A stretch of 64,000 nt of DNA, from assembly GCF_026153355.1 (NCBI RefSeq), contig NZ_CP110636.1, forward strand, positions 1,364,001 through 1,428,000, in the 5' to 3' direction. The translations under genes were made by a program, and so were the position numbers. Shown piece after piece: positions 17,587 to 27,146 of this stretch (positions are counted from its first letter, which is position 1; each line of letters opens with the position of its first letter). Under the pieces are notes generated by a model that was not told the origin of the DNA, did not search any database, and saw nothing but the letters and a program-made list of their open reading frames with translations. The stretch is from Streptomyces endophytica. GTDB taxonomy: Bacteria > Actinomycetota > Actinomycetes > Streptomycetales > Streptomycetaceae.

Positions 17587-18593
17587 ATGCAGCGCAGGAT
17601 CCTCGGCGGCACCGGCATCTCGGTCAGCGAGTACGCGCTCGGCGCGATGATGCTCGGCGCCTGGGGCAACACCGATCAGGACGACTGCGTACGGATCGTG
17701 CACCGCGCGCTGGACGCCGGCATCAACTTCGTGGACACCGCGGACGTGTACGCGGCGGGCGGGTCCGAGGAGATCGTCGGCAAGGCGCTCCAGGGGCGCC
17801 GCGACGACGTCGTACTGGCCAGCAAGTTCTTCAACCCGATGGGCCCGGACGCCAACCACGGCGGCAACTCCCGGCGTTGGATCATGCGCGCGGTGGAGGA
17901 CAGCCTGCGCCGGCTGGGCACCGACCACCTCGACCTCTACCAGGTGCACCGCCCCGACCCCACGACCGACATCGACGAGACCCTGTCCGCGCTCTCGGAC
18001 CTGGTCCGCTCCGGCAAGGTGCGGGCGATCGGCACCTCGACGTTCCCCGCCGAGCAGATCGTCGAGGCCCAGTGGACCGCCGAGCGCCGCGGCCACGTCC
18101 GCTTCCGCACCGAGCAGCCGCCGTACTCGATGCTGGCGCGCGGGGTGGAGAACGCGGTGCTGCCGACCGCGCAGCGCCACGGCATGGGCGTGCTGACCTG
18201 GGGCCCGCTCAGCGCCGGCTGGCTCTCCGGCCGCGATCTGTCGGCCAGTTCACGGGCCGCCCTGGAGACCCAGAAGTTCGACCTGTCGGTCCCGGAGAAC
18301 GCCCGCAAGGCCGAGGCGGTCCGCGCGCTGTCCGAGGTCGCGTCCGACGCCGGTCTCACCCTCCCCCACCTGGCCACCGCCTTCGTCCGCGCGCACCCGG
18401 CGGTGACCTCGGTCATCATCGGCCCGCGCACCCTCGACCAGCTGGAGAGCCTGCTGGACGGCGCCGATGTCACCCTCGACGCGGACGTCCTGGACCGCAT
18501 CGACGCCATCGTCCCCCCGGGCACCGACCTCAACCGCGTCGACAGCTACTACCTGCCCCGGCCGTCACGGATCCGGCACTGCGCCGCCGCTGA
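17587..18593 (+). CDS. aldo/keto reductase (C-terminal frameshift as written)
   Basis: NADPH-dependent (alpha/beta)8 oxidoreductase. ATG 17587 follows GGCAGGAG by six bases. Catalytic tetrad visible: Asp in FVDTADVYAAGG, its Tyr, Lys in VLASKFFNPMG and His in LYQVHRPDP. C-terminal cofactor-binding region SVIIGPRTLDQLESLL. Near 18556 one C is missing in the C-run (CTGCCCCCGGCC expected); correcting it gives the usual ending YLPPAVTDPALRRR and stop TGA 18591-18593, about 335 residues. Without the correction the frame runs on to 18762, antisense to the NUDIX gene. Probably regulated by the divergent MmyB-like HTH protein. Confidence 0.88.
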
Positions 18594-18605
18594 CGCGGGT
18601 CCGCG

Positions 18606-19103
18606 TCAGGCCAGGTGCAGCGCGGCGAGCAGGGCGTCGATCAGTGGCCGGTCCCGCTCCTGGGTGAGCCGGTTGCGGGCCTCCTCCGGCGCCAGCCACA
18701 CCAGCCGGTCGACCTCGTCGGTCGGCGTGAACGCCCCCGCCAACGCCTCGGCGGCCCAGTAACGGACCTGCTTGGGCCGCCCGTTGGCGAAGTAGTACGA
18801 AGTCGGCAGGGGCGCGCCGGGGCGGCAGTCCATGCCGGTCTCCTCGGCCACCTCGCGGACCGCTCCGGCCAGTGCGTCCTCGCCGCGCTTGAGCTTGCCC
18901 TTCGGGTGTGACCAGTCGTCATATTTCGGCCGGTGGACCAGCGCGATCTCCAGCCCGTACTCGGCGGACGGACGGCGCCGCCACAGGACGCAGCCCGCGG
19001 CCCTCACCGTCTTGCCGGCGTCCGGCCTACGGGCGTCCGGCTTACGGGCGTCCGGCTTACGGGCGTCCGGCTTACGGGCCGGCCTCTCCCCGGGGGCGGT
19101 CAT
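18606..19103 (-). CDS. NUDIX hydrolase (MutT1-like) with N-terminal RKPDA repeats
   Basis: 165 residues from ATG 19103. The Nudix box G-x5-E-x7-R-E-V-A-E-E-T-G is visible in GKLKRGEDALAG/AVREVAEETGMD, with HRPKYDDWSHPKG just before it, as in MutT1-type enzymes that act on (d)NTP, dinucleoside polyphosphates or diphosphoinositol. The preceding 30 residues contain four RKPDA/RRPDA repeats. Its ATG overlaps the stop of the CHAD gene (ATGA), placing it third in a ppk-CHAD-NUDIX operon, which fits a role in polyphosphate or nucleotide housekeeping. The histidine-phosphatase domain of mycobacterial MutT1 is absent. Confidence 0.9.
   Translation of the reverse strand: MTAPGERPARKPDARKPDARKPDARRPDAGKTVRAAGCVLWRRRPSAEYGLEIALVHRPKYDDWSHPKGKLKRGEDALAGAVREVAEETGMDCRPGAPLPTSYYFANGRPKQVRYWAAEALAGAFTPTDEVDRLVWLAPEEARNRLTQERDRPLIDALLAALHLA
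19018..19080. repeat. 15-bp in-frame tandem repeat, about four copies
   Basis: The unit GGGCGTCCGGCTTAC (plus strand) is repeated with only one substitution, encoding RKPDA repeats on the minus strand in the NUDIX protein. Near-identity of copies at DNA level points to recent slippage expansion. Confidence 0.85.
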
Positions 19104-20407
19104 CGGTCCACTCCCTTCAGCGCCTTCTCCCGTGACAGCCAGACGCGGCCGAAGGCGTAGCGGGCCGCCTCGACCTGGTGGCGCTGGTCGGCGTGGAGGA
19201 CGCCGAGGGCGTACGCGGTGGCCGGGGCGATGCGCGGGGTGCGGGCCGCGGCGGCGGCTGCGGCGGCGGCCTCGGCGGCGTCGCGGTGGCCCTCCAGGAG
19301 CCGGGCCGCCTCCGCCAGGCGGGGGTCGGCGCACTCGGGGACCAGCACCTCCTGGGCGTAGCGGCTCAGCCGGAGCAGCACCCGGACCTGGTGCCAGGGC
19401 GCGTCCTGGCGGGCACCGTCGGCCAGCGCCTCGGCGTTGTACGGCTGACCGGCGCGGACCAGCGGCAGCGCGCCGACCGCCTCGGCGAGCCGGCGGCCGG
19501 ACTGCTCGGCGAGCGGCGGCAGCGCCTCGGCGGCCGGGACGTCCGCGGCCGCACGGATCAGCGGCACCTCGGAGGCGAGCACGGCGACGGAGTCGGCGAC
19601 CGCGTGGAAGCGGGACGAGCCCAGGGCCTGGAGCGCGGCGGAGTGGGCGCGGGTGCGGGCGAGGGTGAGCTGGCGGTCCAGCAGCGCCCCGGCCCGCGCG
19701 GCACCGGCCGCGAGGACGGCATCGGCGTCCGGGACCTCGGTGTCCCGCGCCTCGACGGAGCCGGCGTCGGGGGCCTCCGCCCTACGGGCGCCGGTGTCCC
19801 GCGCGTCGGCGTTCCGGGCGCCGGCGGTGCGGGTGCCGCCCGGTGGTTCGGCGCGGTCGGTCCGTGCGCCGCGGCCGGTGCGCGGGGCGCGGTCGGTGCC
19901 GCGCTCGGGGCGGTCGGTGCGGCCGGTCAGGCGGGTCAGGGCGGCCATCAGCCGGTCGCGGCGGGCCGCGCAGGCCTGTTCGCGGGCCAGGGTCCCGGAC
20001 AACCAGCCCAGTTCGGCGAGGAGTTGGTCGGCCCAGGCCTCCTCGGTCAGCGGCCGGAAGGTGTGCAGGGTGGCGCTGATCCGGCGGGCGGCGCGGCGCA
20101 GCCCGCGGGCGGCCGCCCCGGCGCCCTCGGCGTCCGGCCCGCTCTCCCGGTGCAGCCGCAGACCGCGCAGGAAGTCCGCGGACTGCTGGTGGAGGTAGCC
20201 GGCGAGAACGTCCTCGGCGGTGCGCCCGGCGAGGTGCGGGCCGGCTCCGGCACCGGCCGCCGGGTCGTCGTACGGCGCCGGCGGACCGTACGGTCCGTAA
20301 GGTCCGTCCACCACCGCGGCACGGGCGCCGGCCGCCCCGCCGGGCTCGCATCCGGTGCCGAGGAGACCGGCCGGCCCCCCGGTCCGCTGGTCAGGTCGCT
20401 GGGCCAC
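19100..20407 (-). CDS. CHAD-domain protein, probably polyphosphate-associated
   Basis: 435 residues; CHAD domains are all-helical, rich in conserved His and Arg, and bind inorganic polyphosphate. Conserved features: [20 protein letters not shown] near residue 65, [40 protein letters not shown] and [19 protein letters not shown] at the C terminus. A Thr/Arg/Ala-rich, Gly-rich insertion (about 160-235) separates the halves. Start is GTG 20407, overlapping the ppk stop by 17 bp; its stop overlaps the NUDIX start by four. The ppk-CHAD order is the reason for assigning a polyphosphate role. Confidence 0.88.
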   Translation of the reverse strand: MAQRPDQRTGGPAGLLGTGCEPGGAAGARAAVVDGPYGPYGPPAPYDDPAAGAGAGPHLAGRTAEDVLAGYLHQQSADFLRGLRLHRESGPDAEGAGAAARGLRRAARRISATLHTFRPLTEEAWADQLLAELGWLSGTLAREQACAARRDRLMAALTRLTGRTDRPERGTDRAPRTGRGARTDRAEPPGGTRTAGARNADARDTGARRAEAPDAGSVEARDTEVPDADAVLAAGAARAGALLDRQLTLARTRAHSAALQALGSSRFHAVADSVAVLASEVPLIRAAADVPAAEALPPLAEQSGRRLAEAVGALPLVRAGQPYNAEALADGARQDAPWHQVRVLLRLSRYAQEVLVPECADPRLAEAARLLEGHRDAAEAAAAAAAAARTPRIAPATAYALGVLHADQRHQVEAARYAFGRVWLSREKALKGVDR

Positions 20408-22675
20408 GCCGGCGCCTCCGGGCGTCGATGAGCATTTCCTGTACGTTGCGCAGCGGCGCGCCGTCCGCGTCCACGGCGCGCCGGGTCCAGTCGCCGTCCG
20501 GGCCCAGGTGCCAGGAGGACGTGGTGTCCGAGGTACCGGTCTCCAGGAGCCGGTTGAGGGCGGCGCGGTGCGCCGGGTCGGTGACCCGGACCAGCGCCTC
20601 GATCCGCCGGTCGAGGTTGCGGTGCATCATGTCGGCGCTGCCGAGCCACACCTCGGGCTCGCCGCCGTTGCCGAAGACGAAGATCCGGGAGTGTTCCAGG
20701 AAGCGGCCGAGGATGCTGCGGACCCGGACGTTCTCGCTGAGGCCGGGCACTCCCGGGCGCAGCGCGCAGATGCCGCGCACCCAGACGTCGACCGGGACGC
20801 CGGCCTGCGAGGCGCGGTAGAGCGCGTCGATGACGGCCTCGTCGACCATCGAGTTGACCTTGATGCGGACGTAGGCGGGCCGGCCCGCGCGCTGGTGCGC
20901 GATCTCCTTGGTGATCCGCTGGATCAGGCCGTCGCGCAGGGACTTGGGGGCGACCAGGAGGCGGCGGTAGGTCTCCCGGCGGGAGTAGCCGCTCAGCCGG
21001 TTGAAGAGGTCGGAGAGGTCGGCGCCCACCTGCGGGTCGGCGGTGAGCAGCCCGAGGTCCTCGTAGAGCCGGGCCGTCTTGGGGTGGTAGTTGCCGGTGC
21101 CCACGTGGGAGTAGCGGCGCAGCATGTCGCCCTCCTGGCGGACCACCAGGGAGAGCTTGCAGTGCGTCTTCAGGCCGACCAGGCCGTAGACGACGTGGCA
21201 GCCCGCCTCCTCCAGCTTGCGGGCCCACTTGATGTTGGCCTGTTCGTCGAACCGGGCCTTGATCTCGACGAGCACCAGGACCTGCTTGCCGGATTCGGCC
21301 GCGTCTATCAGGGCGTCGACGATCGGCGAGTCACCGGAGGTGCGGTAGAGGGTCTGCTTGATGGCGAGCACGTCGGGGTCGCCCGCGGCCTGCTCCAGGA
21401 ACGCCTGCACGGAGGTGGAGAAGGAGTCGTACGGGTGGTGCAGCAGGACGTCTCGGGCGCGCAGCGCGGCGAAGATGTCCGGGGCCGAGGCGGACTCCAC
21501 CTCGGCGAGGTCGCGGTGGGTGCCGGCGATGAACTTGGGGTACTTCAGCTCGGGCCGGTCCAGCGCACCTATGCCGAACAGCCCGGTCAGGTCCAGCGGG
21601 CCGGGCAGCGGGTAGACCTCGGCGTCGGAGATCTTCAGCTCCTGGACGAGCAGGTCGAGCACCGCCGGGTCGATGGACTCCTCGACCTCCAGCCGGACCG
21701 GCGGGCCGAACCGCCGCCGCATCAGCTCCTTCTCCAGTGCCTGGAGGAGGTTCTCGGCGTCGTCCTCCTCGACCTCCAGGTCCTCGTTGCGGGTCACCCG
21801 GAACATGTGGTGCGCGCGCACCTCCATGCCCGGGAACAGCTCCTCCAGGTGGGCGGCGATGACGTCCTCGATGGGGACGTAGCGCTGCGGGGAGGCCTCC
21901 AGGAAGCGGGAGAGCAGCGGCGGGACCTTGACCCGGGCGAAGTGGTCGTGGCCGCTGACCGGGTTGCGGACGACGACGGCCAGGTTCAGCGAGAGGCCGG
22001 AGATGTACGGGAAGGGGTGCGCGGGGTCCACGGCCAGCGGCGTGAGCACCGGGAAGATCTGCTGCCGGAACAGGGTGAACAGCCGGGCCTGTTCCTTCTC
22101 GGTCAGGTCGGGCCAGCGGATCAGGTGGATGCCCTGGTCGGCGAGGTCGGGGCGATGTCCTGCTGGAAGCAGGCGGCGTGCCGGGCCATGAGCTCGCGCG
22201 AGCGGGTCCAGATCAGGTCCAGCACCTCGCGGGGCTGGAGGCCGGAGGCGGAGCGGGTGGCGACGCCGGTCGCTATCCGCCGTTTGAGTCCGGCGACCCG
22301 GACCATGAAGAACTCGTCGAGGTTGCTGGCGAAGATCGCCAGGAAGTTGGCGCGTTCGAGCAGCGGGGTGGCCGGGTCCTCGGCGAGTTCGAGCACCCGC
22401 TCGTTGAACGCCAGCCAGCTGCGTTCCCGGTCCAGGAAGCGGTCGGCGGGCAGCTCGGCGCCGTCCGCGCCCACCTCGCCCTGGTCCACGTACGCGTCCG
22501 GGTCGGCGTCGAGGTCGGGTTCCAGGCCCGGCACCGTCCCGCGGACCGCGTGCGGCCGGTGCGCGGCGATGGAGCCCACGGAAGGCTGGGCCGAGGGGGC
22601 CGCCGGGGCCTTGGCGGGCCTGGTGGCCGGCATCTCGGGCTGGATCTGTGCCTGAGCGCTGGGCTGCTGGTTCAT
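20391..22675 (-). CDS. ppk: polyphosphate kinase 1 (one frameshift as written)
   Basis: PPK1 reversibly makes polyphosphate from ATP. ATG 22675 opens a 60-residue Pro/Ala-rich leader, then [41 protein letters not shown]. At about 22152 one C is missing (CCCCGACCTCGCC for CCCCCGACCTCGCC); the protein resumes [32 protein letters not shown], then catalytic HKD-like motifs [18 protein letters not shown] and [20 protein letters not shown], ending RRRRGPAT at 20391. Length about 760 residues, normal. First gene of the ppk-CHAD-NUDIX operon; known in Streptomyces to belong to the PhoP regulon, although I see no convincing PHO box directly upstream. Confidence 0.92.
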
Positions 22676-23092
22676 GGCCTTATTCTTCCGCGTCCGGGGG
22701 GTTCCAGGCGCGTCAGGAGGAGGCGGCGCGAGATGGAGCCTCGGGTTGGGGAGGTTCGGCACAGCGGGCTGCATTCAGCGATGCTCGCAACCGACCTTGA
22801 ATCAGCGGTAACGCGGATGTGGCGCACAGGCAAGCGGGACGCTACGGCGCGGGGCCGGGCGGCCGGCCGCGGCGCCGCCCGGAGCGGGCGGTTCCGCGGC
22901 CACTGTGCCACCGCGCCGCCACCCTGTCACCGCCGCCGTTCCACATGAGTAATACCCTCAGCCGCAATTAAGCAAGACCTCATGCAATTCGGCGAGGTGC
23001 ACCGGATTTTCCGCAATAGGGTTTTCCACGTCGCAACAAAAGGGCCGCGAAGGGGGAATGCAAAAGAAATTCATCGAGCCGAGGAGAAATCC
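22676..23092. other. 417-bp gap upstream of ppk, no gene recognised
   Basis: Contains the ppk promoter region (minus) and leader of the small gene at 23093 (plus). The part 22945-23090 is strikingly AT-rich for this genome (runs such as GGATTTTCCGCAATAGGG and CAACAAAAGGG), typical of foreign or regulatory DNA. I looked for GTTCACC-type PHO units and found none at 22-bp spacing. Confidence 0.4.
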
Positions 23093-23224
23093 ATGAGCTT
23101 CCGCAGGGTCGTCATCGCCGTCCCTGCCCGCCCGGCCCACCACTGCGGCCACGGCGACGTCGTCGCCGGCCACCGCGGCGGCGCGCGAACGACCGCCACC
23201 GCCCGCCGGGTGCTCGACGGCTGA
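23093..23224 (+). CDS. possible 43-residue peptide
   Basis: ATG 23093 is six bases after a strong GAGGAG (23081-23086). The peptide MSFRRVVIAVPARPAHHCGH then DVVAGHRGGARTTATARRVLDG has one Cys and four His, and no match I recognise. Upstream DNA is AT-rich. It precedes the ABC-exporter remnant. It might be a small-peptide gene, or the start of a gene broken by an indel: in the next frame a long Pro/Ala-rich sequence continues to about 23400. Confidence 0.35.
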   Translation: MSFRRVVIAVPARPAHHCGHGDVVAGHRGGARTTATARRVLDG

Positions 23225-23398
23225 CGGACCGTCGGCGACGGGCCCCGGTGCCGCGCCGGGACCCGTCCCGGGTCGCCGCGACCGGGCCGGCGAACGTCGG
23301 GCGGAACCTGAGAAAAACCCGAGAAAGGCACCGGAAAGGCCGGGGAAATGCTGTGAAAGGCCACCGGAAGGCCGGGAAAAGAGCCGGGAAGAGCGGGA

Positions 23399-24056
23399 AT
23401 GACGACGACGTACACGGCGCAGGAGAAAGGCGGACGCGGCAGAGCGGTCCGGCATTCGTTCCGCGCTTTCTGGCCACTGCTCAAAGGTGACCGGCGCTGG
23501 CTGGCGGTGATATGCGGCTGGCGACCGAGGCCCGCGCGCGGCTGCGCGCCTCGGTGCGCGGGGCCCGGGGGTTCGGCCAGCTGCTCGCGTTCGCCGCCTT
23601 CCTCAGCTGCCTCTACCCGCCGGTGCGGGCGCTGGGCCGGCTCGGGCTGACCGTCTCGGCGGCCACCGCCGGTGCCGAGCGGCTGCCGGAGATCCTCGAC
23701 GCCCGGCCCGCGGTCACCGATCCGCCGGCCCGGACCGTCCCCTCGTACCGCCGGGCCCGCGGGGGGCCGCCTTCGAGGAGGTCTCGTTCCGCTACCCCGC
23801 CCCTGCCGCCGCGAAATCCGGGGCCGCCACCCCGGACGCCCCGGCCGGCGCCCCCGCCCTGGACGCCGTGACGTTCACCGCCCGGCCGGGCGAGCCGGTG
23901 CTGATCACCCACGACCTCCAGCCGGCCCCGGACGCCGACCGGATCCTGGTGCTCGACCGCGGCCGGCTGCTGGAGTCCGGCCGGCACGCGGAACTGCTCG
24001 CCCGCGCCGGGACGTACGCCCGGCCGCACCGGTCAACCACCGGGCAGCCGGCCCCG
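23399..24056 (+). pseudogene. ABC exporter remnant lacking Walker A to Walker B
   Basis: Fragments of a fused TMD-NBD ABC exporter: N terminus MTTTYTAQEKGGRGRAVRHS/FRAFWPLLKGDRRWL; then, after loss of most of the membrane domain and a frame change, GFGQLLAFAAFLSCLYPPVRALGRLGL and ATAGAERLPEILDARPAV; then FEEVSFRYPA (A-loop region) and LDAVTFTARPGEPV directly joined to LITHDLQPAPDADRILVLDR (H-loop) and GRLLESGRHAELLARAGTYA. The Walker A, Q-loop, C-signature and Walker B segments between GEPV and THDL are absent, so ATP hydrolysis is impossible. This is a genuine internal deletion and not explicable by single-base errors. Confidence 0.8.
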
Positions 24057-24067
24057 GTTGGCGGAGG

Positions 24068-25009
24068 TCAGGTCTCCGACCGGTACATCAGGTCCGTCTC
24101 GTGCGTGACGAACCCCATCCGCTCGTAGACGCTCACCGCCGCCGCGTTGTCGGCGTCGACGTACAGCATCGCGGTCGGCAGCCCCTGCCCGGCCAGGTGG
24201 CGCAGACCGACCGAGGTGAGCGCCTTGCCCAGGCCGCCGCCCTGCGCGCCCGGCCGGACGCCGAGGACGTAGACCTCGCCCAGGCCCTCCTCGGCGTGCA
24301 CCTTCGTCCAGTGGAAGCCGACCAGCCGCCCGCCCCGCTCGGCCAGGAAGAAGCCCTTGGGGTCGAACCACGCCTCGGCCTTGCGGTCCTCCAGGTCGCG
24401 CTGGGTCAGCGAGCCCTGCTCGGGGTGGTGGGCGAAGGCCTCCGCGTTCACCTCCAGCCAGGCCGCGTCGTCGGTGCCCGGCTGGAAGGTCCGTACGGTC
24501 ACGCCCTCGGGCAGTACGGGCTCGGGCAGCTCCAGGTCGCCCAGCGAGCGCCGCATCTGCCGCAGCTCGCGGAACATCGTCAGGCCCAGGGTCTGCGCGA
24601 GGTGCCGGGCGGCCGGGTGCCCGCCATGGGCCCAGACCCGCAGCCGGCGCCCGGACAGCTCCAGCAGCTCGGTGCCCAGCGCCCGGCCGTGCCCGCGGCC
24701 GCGGTGCCCGGCGTGCACCACCAGCTCGGCGGCCGGCGCCTCCACCGGATCGGTGTCCTCCAGCTGGCCGTAGCCGACCAGCAGCTCCTCGCCCGCCTCC
24801 CCGTGCGCGTACACCAGCACATGCGCGACACCCGGGCGCTTGCCGCCCCGCAGCTGCAGCCGTCCCTGTTCGGACACCGCGGGCTGCCCGTCCGTGCGCG
24901 CGGCCCGTTCGATCAGCTCCAGGACGGCCGCGGCCGTTTCCGGCGCGACCTCGTCGACCACCTGGATCCTGCGGCCGGTCCGGCCCATCTCCTGTGCAGC
25001 GTCAGTCAT
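24068..25009 (-). CDS. mshD: mycothiol synthase (acetyl-CoA:Cys-GlcN-Ins acetyltransferase)
   Basis: Last step of mycothiol synthesis. 313 residues with two tandem GNAT domains: N-terminal (about 50-140, motif HRGRGHGRALGTELL) and C-terminal (about 165-310, VYVLGVRPGAQGGGLGKALT, then YVDADNAAAVSVYERMGF). Conserved MshD elements include FHWTKVH and GFVTHETDLMY. Intact frame. Together with mshA at 14-15.5 kb it indicates a mycothiol-producing actinomycete. Divergent from the 5'-nucleotidase gene. Confidence 0.95.
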   Translation of the reverse strand: MTDAAQEMGRTGRRIQVVDEVAPETAAAVLELIERAARTDGQPAVSEQGRLQLRGGKRPGVAHVLVYAHGEAGEELLVGYGQLEDTDPVEAPAAELVVHAGHRGRGHGRALGTELLELSGRRLRVWAHGGHPAARHLAQTLGLTMFRELRQMRRSLGDLELPEPVLPEGVTVRTFQPGTDDAAWLEVNAEAFAHHPEQGSLTQRDLEDRKAEAWFDPKGFFLAERGGRLVGFHWTKVHAEEGLGEVYVLGVRPGAQGGGLGKALTSVGLRHLAGQGLPTAMLYVDADNAAAVSVYERMGFVTHETDLMYRSET

Positions 25010-25207
25010 GTGTGCAGCGTACGACCCTGCCGGGGTGTCGCACCGGCATCAGGGCGCCGCCGTACGGTTCTGCCCGCCGGGCCACGCCGGTGCCGCCCGC
25101 CGGTCCGCCGCTCCCCGGCAACCGTCCCGTAACCCGGCACCCCCTGTTGCGCTACGCGCGTCGACAATAAGCTGCGGTCCGCTCAGGACCATCCAGGAGG
25201 GGAACCC

Positions 25208-27034
25208 ATGCCAGCGACACCGCAACGGCGCCGCGCCATCAGCAGATTGAGGACCGGTTCGGCCGCACTGGCCGCCGCCGTCGGGATCGGCGTCACCGTC
25301 GCCGCCCTGCCGGCCGGGGCCGACACCGTGCACCCGGACCGGACCGGTCACCCCGGCCGCACCGTCGACGTCCAGCTGCTCTCCTTCAACGACTTCCACG
25401 GCAACCTCGAACCGCCGCAGGGCTCCTCCGGCACGGTCGAGGAGCTGCAGGCCGACGGCACCAAGAAGAGCGTGCCGGCCGGCGGCGTCGAGTACCTGGC
25501 CCAGTCCCTGCGCACGGCCCGCAAGGGCCACCCCTACTCGGTCACCGCGGCGGCGGGCGACCTGGTCGGCGCCAGCCCGCTGCTGTCCGGGCTGTTCCAC
25601 GACGAGCCGACCATCGAGGCCATGAACAAGCTGGGCCTGGACGTCACCTCCGTCGGCAACCACGAATTCGACGAGGGCCGCGCGGAGTTGACCCGCCTGC
25701 AGAACGGCGGCTGCCACCCCAAGGACGGCTGCTACGAGGACGGCAAGAAGTTCGCCGGCGCGGACTTCCCGTACCTGACCGCCAACGTCACCGACGAGAA
25801 GACCGGCAAGCCGCTGCTCAAGCCGTACACCGTGTGGCGGCACAAGGGCGTGAAGATCGGCTTCATCGGCGTGACCCTCGAAGGCACCCCGGACATCGTC
25901 AGCGCCAACGGCGTCAAGGGCCTGAAGTTCCACGACGAGGTCGAGACGATCAACAAGTACGCCAAGGTCCTCAACAAGCAGGGCGTCAAGGCGATCGTGG
26001 CCCTCATCCACGAAGGCGGCCTGCCCGCCTCCACCTCGTACAACTACAACTGCGACAGCCCTGGGCCCGGCGACGGGATCTCCGGTCCGATCACCGAGAT
26101 CGCCAAGCACGTCACGTCCAAGGTCGACGCGCTGGTCACCGGCCACACCCACCAGGCCTACGCCTGCACCATCCCCGACCCGTCGGGCCGGCCGCGCACC
26201 GTCACCTCCGCCGCGTCCTACGGCAAGCTCTACACCGACACCGAGCTGACCTACGACCGGCGCACCCACGACATCGTCCGCACCAGCGTCAAGGCGCCCG
26301 GCGCGGTCAACCACGTGGTCGACCGCACCCAGCCCAAGGCCGCGGACATGACGTCCCTGATCGGCCGCTGGAACAAGCTGGCCGCGCCGGTCGCGGCCCG
26401 CCCGGTCGGCCACATCGCCGCCGACATCGCCGGCCGCGGCGCGGAGGCCCCCGAGTCCCCGCTCGGCGACGTCATCGCCGACGCCCAGCTCGAAGCGACC
26501 AAGGCCGCCGACAAGGGCGGCGCCCAGCTCGCCCTGATGAACCCCGGCGGCATCCGCTCCGACCTCGCCTACCAGGCGTCCGGCCCCGAGGGCGACGGCG
26601 TCGTCACCTACGGCGAGGCGTTCACGGTCCAGCCCTTCACCAACATGATGAACGTCGTCGACCTCACCGGCGCCCAGCTGCTGACCGCCCTCCAGCAGCA
26701 GGTCAGCGGCCCCAACGAGGCGTCCCCCAAGATCCTCCAGATCTCCGACGGCCTCACCTACACCCTCGACATGACCAAGAAGGGCGCCGACCGCGTCGTC
26801 AAGGACTCGGTCAAACTGAACGGCGCCGCGCTCGACCCGGCCAAGACCTACCGCGTCGCGATGAACGAGTTCCTCGCCGGCGGCGGCGACGGCTTCCCCG
26901 CCTTCAAGGACGCCAAGAACAAGTACGTCGGCCCGTCCGACCTCGACGCCTTCACGGCGTACCTGACCGCCCATTCCTCGGCGTCGTCGCCACTGACGCC
27001 GCCTGCGGCCAACCGCATCACGGTGGTGAAGTGA
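25208..27034 (+). CDS. secreted bifunctional UDP-sugar hydrolase/5'-nucleotidase
   Basis: 608 residues, secreted. Arg-rich N region and hydrophobic core with cleavage near PAGADTV (about residue 38). Metallophosphatase domain: LLSFNDFHGNLEP, AAGDLVGAS, SVGNHEFDEG, IVALIHEGG and VTGHTHQAY, the full set of dinuclear-metal ligands. C-terminal 5'-nucleotidase domain with LMNPGGIRSDL, YGEAFTVQPFTNMMN and GGGDGFPAF substrate-binding motifs. Start ATG 25208 follows GGAGGGGAA. Such enzymes release phosphate from extracellular nucleotides and are PhoP-controlled in streptomycetes; no PHO box was seen in the 198-bp upstream gap. Confidence 0.95.
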   Translation: MPATPQRRRAISRLRTGSAALAAAVGIGVTVAALPAGADTVHPDRTGHPGRTVDVQLLSFNDFHGNLEPPQGSSGTVEELQADGTKKSVPAGGVEYLAQSLRTARKGHPYSVTAAAGDLVGASPLLSGLFHDEPTIEAMNKLGLDVTSVGNHEFDEGRAELTRLQNGGCHPKDGCYEDGKKFAGADFPYLTANVTDEKTGKPLLKPYTVWRHKGVKIGFIGVTLEGTPDIVSANGVKGLKFHDEVETINKYAKVLNKQGVKAIVALIHEGGLPASTSYNYNCDSPGPGDGISGPITEIAKHVTSKVDALVTGHTHQAYACTIPDPSGRPRTVTSAASYGKLYTDTELTYDRRTHDIVRTSVKAPGAVNHVVDRTQPKAADMTSLIGRWNKLAAPVAARPVGHIAADIAGRGAEAPESPLGDVIADAQLEATKAADKGGAQLALMNPGGIRSDLAYQASGPEGDGVVTYGEAFTVQPFTNMMNVVDLTGAQLLTALQQQVSGPNEASPKILQISDGLTYTLDMTKKGADRVVKDSVKLNGAALDPAKTYRVAMNEFLAGGGDGFPAFKDAKNKYVGPSDLDAFTAYLTAHSSASSPLTPPAANRITVVK

Positions 27035-27056
27035 CGGGCAGGGGCCCGCAGTAGCC

Positions 27057-27127
27057 CCGGGGGCTTCCTCTCGTTGTCCAGGCTGCACCACCACGATCAG
27101 CCGGAAGAGCAGAGAGGAAGCCCCCGG
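27057..27127. repeat. 16-bp perfect inverted repeat with 39-bp loop, between the 5'-nucleotidase and the toxin-antitoxin pair
   Basis: CCGGGGGCTTCCTCTC (27057-27072) and its exact complement (27112-27127). It may terminate the nucleotidase transcript, but the long loop is unusual, and it lies only 19 bp before the antitoxin start, so it could also be a TA operator or a cruciform. Confidence 0.7.
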
Positions 27128-27146
27128 CCTCATGAAAGGACTGTGC

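Noticed and set aside
22676..23000. PHO box upstream of ppk
   Set aside because: I looked for GTTCACC-like units at 11- or 22-bp spacing because ppk is PhoP-controlled in other species; only weak fragments such as GGTTCGGCACA occur and spacing does not fit.
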